Below the pieces are notes generated by a model. That model had not been told where the DNA came from, ran no database searches, and was given only the letters and a program-made list of their open reading frames with translations. The position numbers and the translations under genes were made by a program. From the IMG/VR virus record IMGVR_UViG_3300031539_011196, positions 1 to 23,629 of that record: 23,629 bases of DNA, one strand, 5' to 3'. Below are positions 21,840-23,629 of the stretch, one piece after another; positions within the stretch are counted from its first letter, which is position 1, and each line of letters starts with the position of its first letter. This DNA comes from a virus.

Positions 21840-22952
21840 TCAGTCATCACCTAGTTGGTCAAGAAGTGCGTCGACATCATCGTCATCGCCATCATTTTCT
21901 CGGGCCTCTGGTTCTGCTTCCTTTTCATTAAATGGAGGTTCCTCGTCGGCTGGCACCTCGCCGACAACCGGTTCCTTTACGGGCTCTTCATCCAGACCAG
22001 CAAGGTCGTCTACATCATCTACTGGTTTAACCTTGGTTTTGGTAGAGGCCGAGGATTCGGAGACAGCCGGTTTGAGACCACTCTTCTTCTTAGTCTTTCG
22101 TTCCTTTACGACCTTCTTGTCCTGCGTCTCATCGGCATCGAAACCGCTACTACTATCATCGCCATCGCCAGTGAGGTTGCGTGCAACTCCCTCGATGTCA
22201 GCCGCAGACACGTCGGGTACCTTGTCAAAGAGATCGTGCCGTTTCGATAGGATCTCGATGATCTTCTTATGGTCCGGGTGGCCGGCTTTGCCACCGATCG
22301 GGACAGCTTGGAGACTCTCGGTAAGAAAAAATTTGGACTTGGTATAGCTATTCGCCTGGCCCTGCTTGACAACCTCAAGTCGGAAAAGGTAAGCTTCCTC
22401 TTCATCGTAGAAGACACCAAAAGGCAACGGTTCTTGGGGGTCCCCGCCGTCATCATCACGGTAGAGACAATCTTCCCATATATCAAACACAGTCTTCGGG
22501 CAATTGTACCACCGGACTTGCCCGCGCAATTCCTCGGGGTTCTTGTCGATGTTCGGGAAGTAGATGTTAACCATATAATAGGTGCCAGGTAGCAAACGCT
22601 TGGCAATGTCTCGTCTCTGGTCCTTGACCTCGGTCTCTTTCATAAGATCGAAACCATGTTGGCAGATGGGGCATTCATCATCATTAATGACCCGGGGGCA
22701 ACCTAACCGCTTGTTGTCAAGGTAGTGGGAGCCATTCCGAATAAAGAATTCTTCCATGCCTTGTGTGGCCGGACCGGTCGCCAACTCGTCGCCCTCCGCG
22801 AATGGTGGGAGGACAAAAAAACGGAACTGGATGGCGGGCTGGCCATCTTCGGCCTTGGGAGGCCTGAACTCGGTCGGGTCCTTCTTCTTACCTACCTTCT
22901 CCCTGACTTGGTTTCGGATTTTGTGGATGTCATATTTGCCGCTGCGTGACAT
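21840..22952 (-). CDS. Single-stranded DNA binding protein, T4 gp32-like
   Basis: Coats single-stranded DNA in replication and recombination. The 370-residue protein starts at ATG 22952 behind AAAGGAGA (6 bases). A basic N-terminal segment (KIRNQVREKVGKKKD) matches the place of the gp32 cooperativity domain. The core contains the zinc signature H76, C85, C94, C97 (NGSHYLDNKRLGC, then ECPICQHGFD), the same His-Cys3 pattern as in gp32. Aromatic-rich strands follow (GTYYMVNIYFPNID, VRWYNCP, AYLFRLEVV). The C-terminal 110 residues are low-complexity and acidic, ending DDDDVDALLDQLGDD, typical of the partner-binding tail. The tail is longer than in T4 (protein 370 against about 301 residues). Confidence 0.93.
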   Translation of the reverse strand: MSRSGKYDIHKIRNQVREKVGKKKDPTEFRPPKAEDGQPAIQFRFFVLPPFAEGDELATGPATQGMEEFFIRNGSHYLDNKRLGCPRVINDDECPICQHGFDLMKETEVKDQRRDIAKRLLPGTYYMVNIYFPNIDKNPEELRGQVRWYNCPKTVFDIWEDCLYRDDDGGDPQEPLPFGVFYDEEEAYLFRLEVVKQGQANSYTKSKFFLTESLQAVPIGGKAGHPDHKKIIEILSKRHDLFDKVPDVSAADIEGVARNLTGDGDDSSSGFDADETQDKKVVKERKTKKKSGLKPAVSESSASTKTKVKPVDDVDDLAGLDEEPVKEPVVGEVPADEEPPFNEKEAEPEARENDGDDDDVDALLDQLGDD

Positions 22953-22966
22953 GAGAATCTCCTTTA

Positions 22967-23482
22967 CTAGGTCTGTTGACTCGATTGCTCTTTATCCTGA
23001 CGTTTAAATCCCGCCAATGATCTACAGTGCTCAGATCTCAGGCGAATCGCTTCAACCATGTGATAGACCTTACCGGTCTTTTTTTGGGCCGAGGCTAATT
23101 CTACCTGAAGTGTTGCCAATTTATTATCTATAGTAACAAGATTCACCAGCTGCTTGTCAGTAAGCTTTATGGCTTTGGCTTTGAAATCCTCTAGGATCTG
23201 TTTTGTCAATGTTGCTCTTCGACGATCAACCTTCATTTCAGCGATCGCCACCATACTCTTAAGCTCGCTGTAAATGGCCGCCCAAAACATATATTGCGCC
23301 GGTATCTCCTCTAAATGACTCTCAAGAATATCGTAATCAATATCGATATCACTTAATAGATCAATCTCTTCCTCGTGGCTATTCGGAAACTTTACCTTGA
23401 ATCTGAAAACCTGGCTAGTGGCCATAGTCTCAGAGGTATTCGATTTAATCCACTTCGGAATAGTATGTTTTTTCCTTCCCAT
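22967..23482 (-). CDS. UvsY-like recombination mediator (probable), 171 aa
   Basis: UvsY loads UvsX recombinase onto gp32-coated DNA. This protein (from ATG 23482, MGRKKHTIPKWIKSN; an upstream in-frame GTG is less likely; ribosome binding site weak) resembles UvsY in layout: an N-terminal acidic stretch with DIDIDYDILESHLEE, a helix beginning AQYMFWAAIYSELKSMVAIA, a basic stretch (KVDRRRATLTKQI), and a long C-terminal helical part with KKTGKVYHMVEAIRLRSEHC. It is 14 bases before the gp32-like gene, a recombination neighbour in many T4-like phages. The similarity is in architecture and helix pattern, not strict motifs, so the call is an inference. Confidence 0.55.
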   Translation of the reverse strand: MGRKKHTIPKWIKSNTSETMATSQVFRFKVKFPNSHEEEIDLLSDIDIDYDILESHLEEIPAQYMFWAAIYSELKSMVAIAEMKVDRRRATLTKQILEDFKAKAIKLTDKQLVNLVTIDNKLATLQVELASAQKKTGKVYHMVEAIRLRSEHCRSLAGFKRQDKEQSSQQT

Positions 23483-23524
23483 AACTACTAAAATACACTT
23501 CACACTTAAGTTAGTGATAGATAA

Positions 23525-23629
23525 TTACGGATATACGCGGAGCCCCTTCCAACCCTTCCATGAGTTGCCAATGCTAACCCTCACAGGAAATATTGGATTA
23601 TTGTCAAGGACACCCTCAAACGGATAACA
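23525..23629 (-). CDS. C-terminal end of a gene running off the right edge
   Basis: The minus strand is open from the window edge for 34 codons to a TAA at 23525-23527, reading CYPFEGVLDN ... NSWKGWKGLRVYP. The Trp/Lys/Gly-rich ending looks like protein rather than random sequence, and the position directly before the UvsY-like gene fits an upstream operon member. Too short to identify. The competing plus-strand frame has no support. Confidence 0.35.
   Translation of the reverse strand, partial: CYPFEGVLDNNPIFPVRVSIGNSWKGWKGLRVYP

Overview
The window looks like part of a tailed bacteriophage genome. Evidence: densely packed, mostly minus-strand genes with frequent start/stop overlaps, a T4-type replication/recombination group at the right end (gp32-like single-stranded DNA binding protein, FEN/RNase H-type 5'-3' exonuclease, UvsY-like mediator, PD-(D/E)XK nuclease), and a probable virion protein running off the left end. 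No tRNA, rRNA or CRISPR array was seen. The host is unknown. Two weak hints, sulfatase-type genes and a visibly GC-rich IS1182-type element, would suit a planctomycete-like host; that is inference only.

Layout. (1) 1-1451: a partial tail/virion-type gene and an unknown gene. (2) 1511-7730: two relatives of an unusual multidomain gene in opposite orientation around a small unknown gene. Each encodes an N-terminal Cys-rich zinc-binding segment, an array of W-x-x-P-E-Y-R type repeats, a Vsr-like PD-(D/E)XK nuclease domain and a C-terminal Mom-like GNAT acyltransferase domain. The plus-strand copy (5442-7730) is intact. The minus-strand copy is split by an IS1182-type element (2355-4212) with terminal inverted repeats and a 4-bp target duplication; removing it restores the frame exactly. 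(3) 7734-8597: two small unknown genes; an inverted repeat covers the ribosome binding site of the first. (4) 8578-13605: a surface-sugar type operon (CgeB-like glycosyltransferase, sulfatase/phosphatase-superfamily protein, second glycosyltransferase-like protein, GDP-mannose 4,6-dehydratase) with a TnpB-only IS200/IS605-type element inserted between two of its genes. (5) 13647-14383: the wreck of a second, plus-strand sulfatase, fused end to end after an internal deletion, overlapping a small minus-strand ORF. (6) 14402-17376: a two-domain glycosyltransferase with a 154-residue mini-intein exactly at its ED catalytic motif, preceded by a P-loop kinase-like gene. (7) 17381-20672: small unknown genes, a membrane protein, two tandem small proteins that begin with a CGGCG motif, and a PD-(D/E)XK nuclease. 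(8) 20830-23482: exonuclease, gp32-like protein and UvsY-like protein, then the tail end of a further gene at the window edge.

How it fits together: the right part supplies replication, recombination and repair; the centre makes or modifies a glycan (GDP-mannose-derived sugar donor plus several transferases), whether on virion, DNA or host surface cannot be told. At least four kinds of selfish or mobile sequence sit in this short span: an IS1182 element, a TnpB element, an intein, and the nuclease-Mom genes themselves, which may be homing elements. The most notable items are the nuclease-Mom fusion genes and the intein in a glycosyltransferase.
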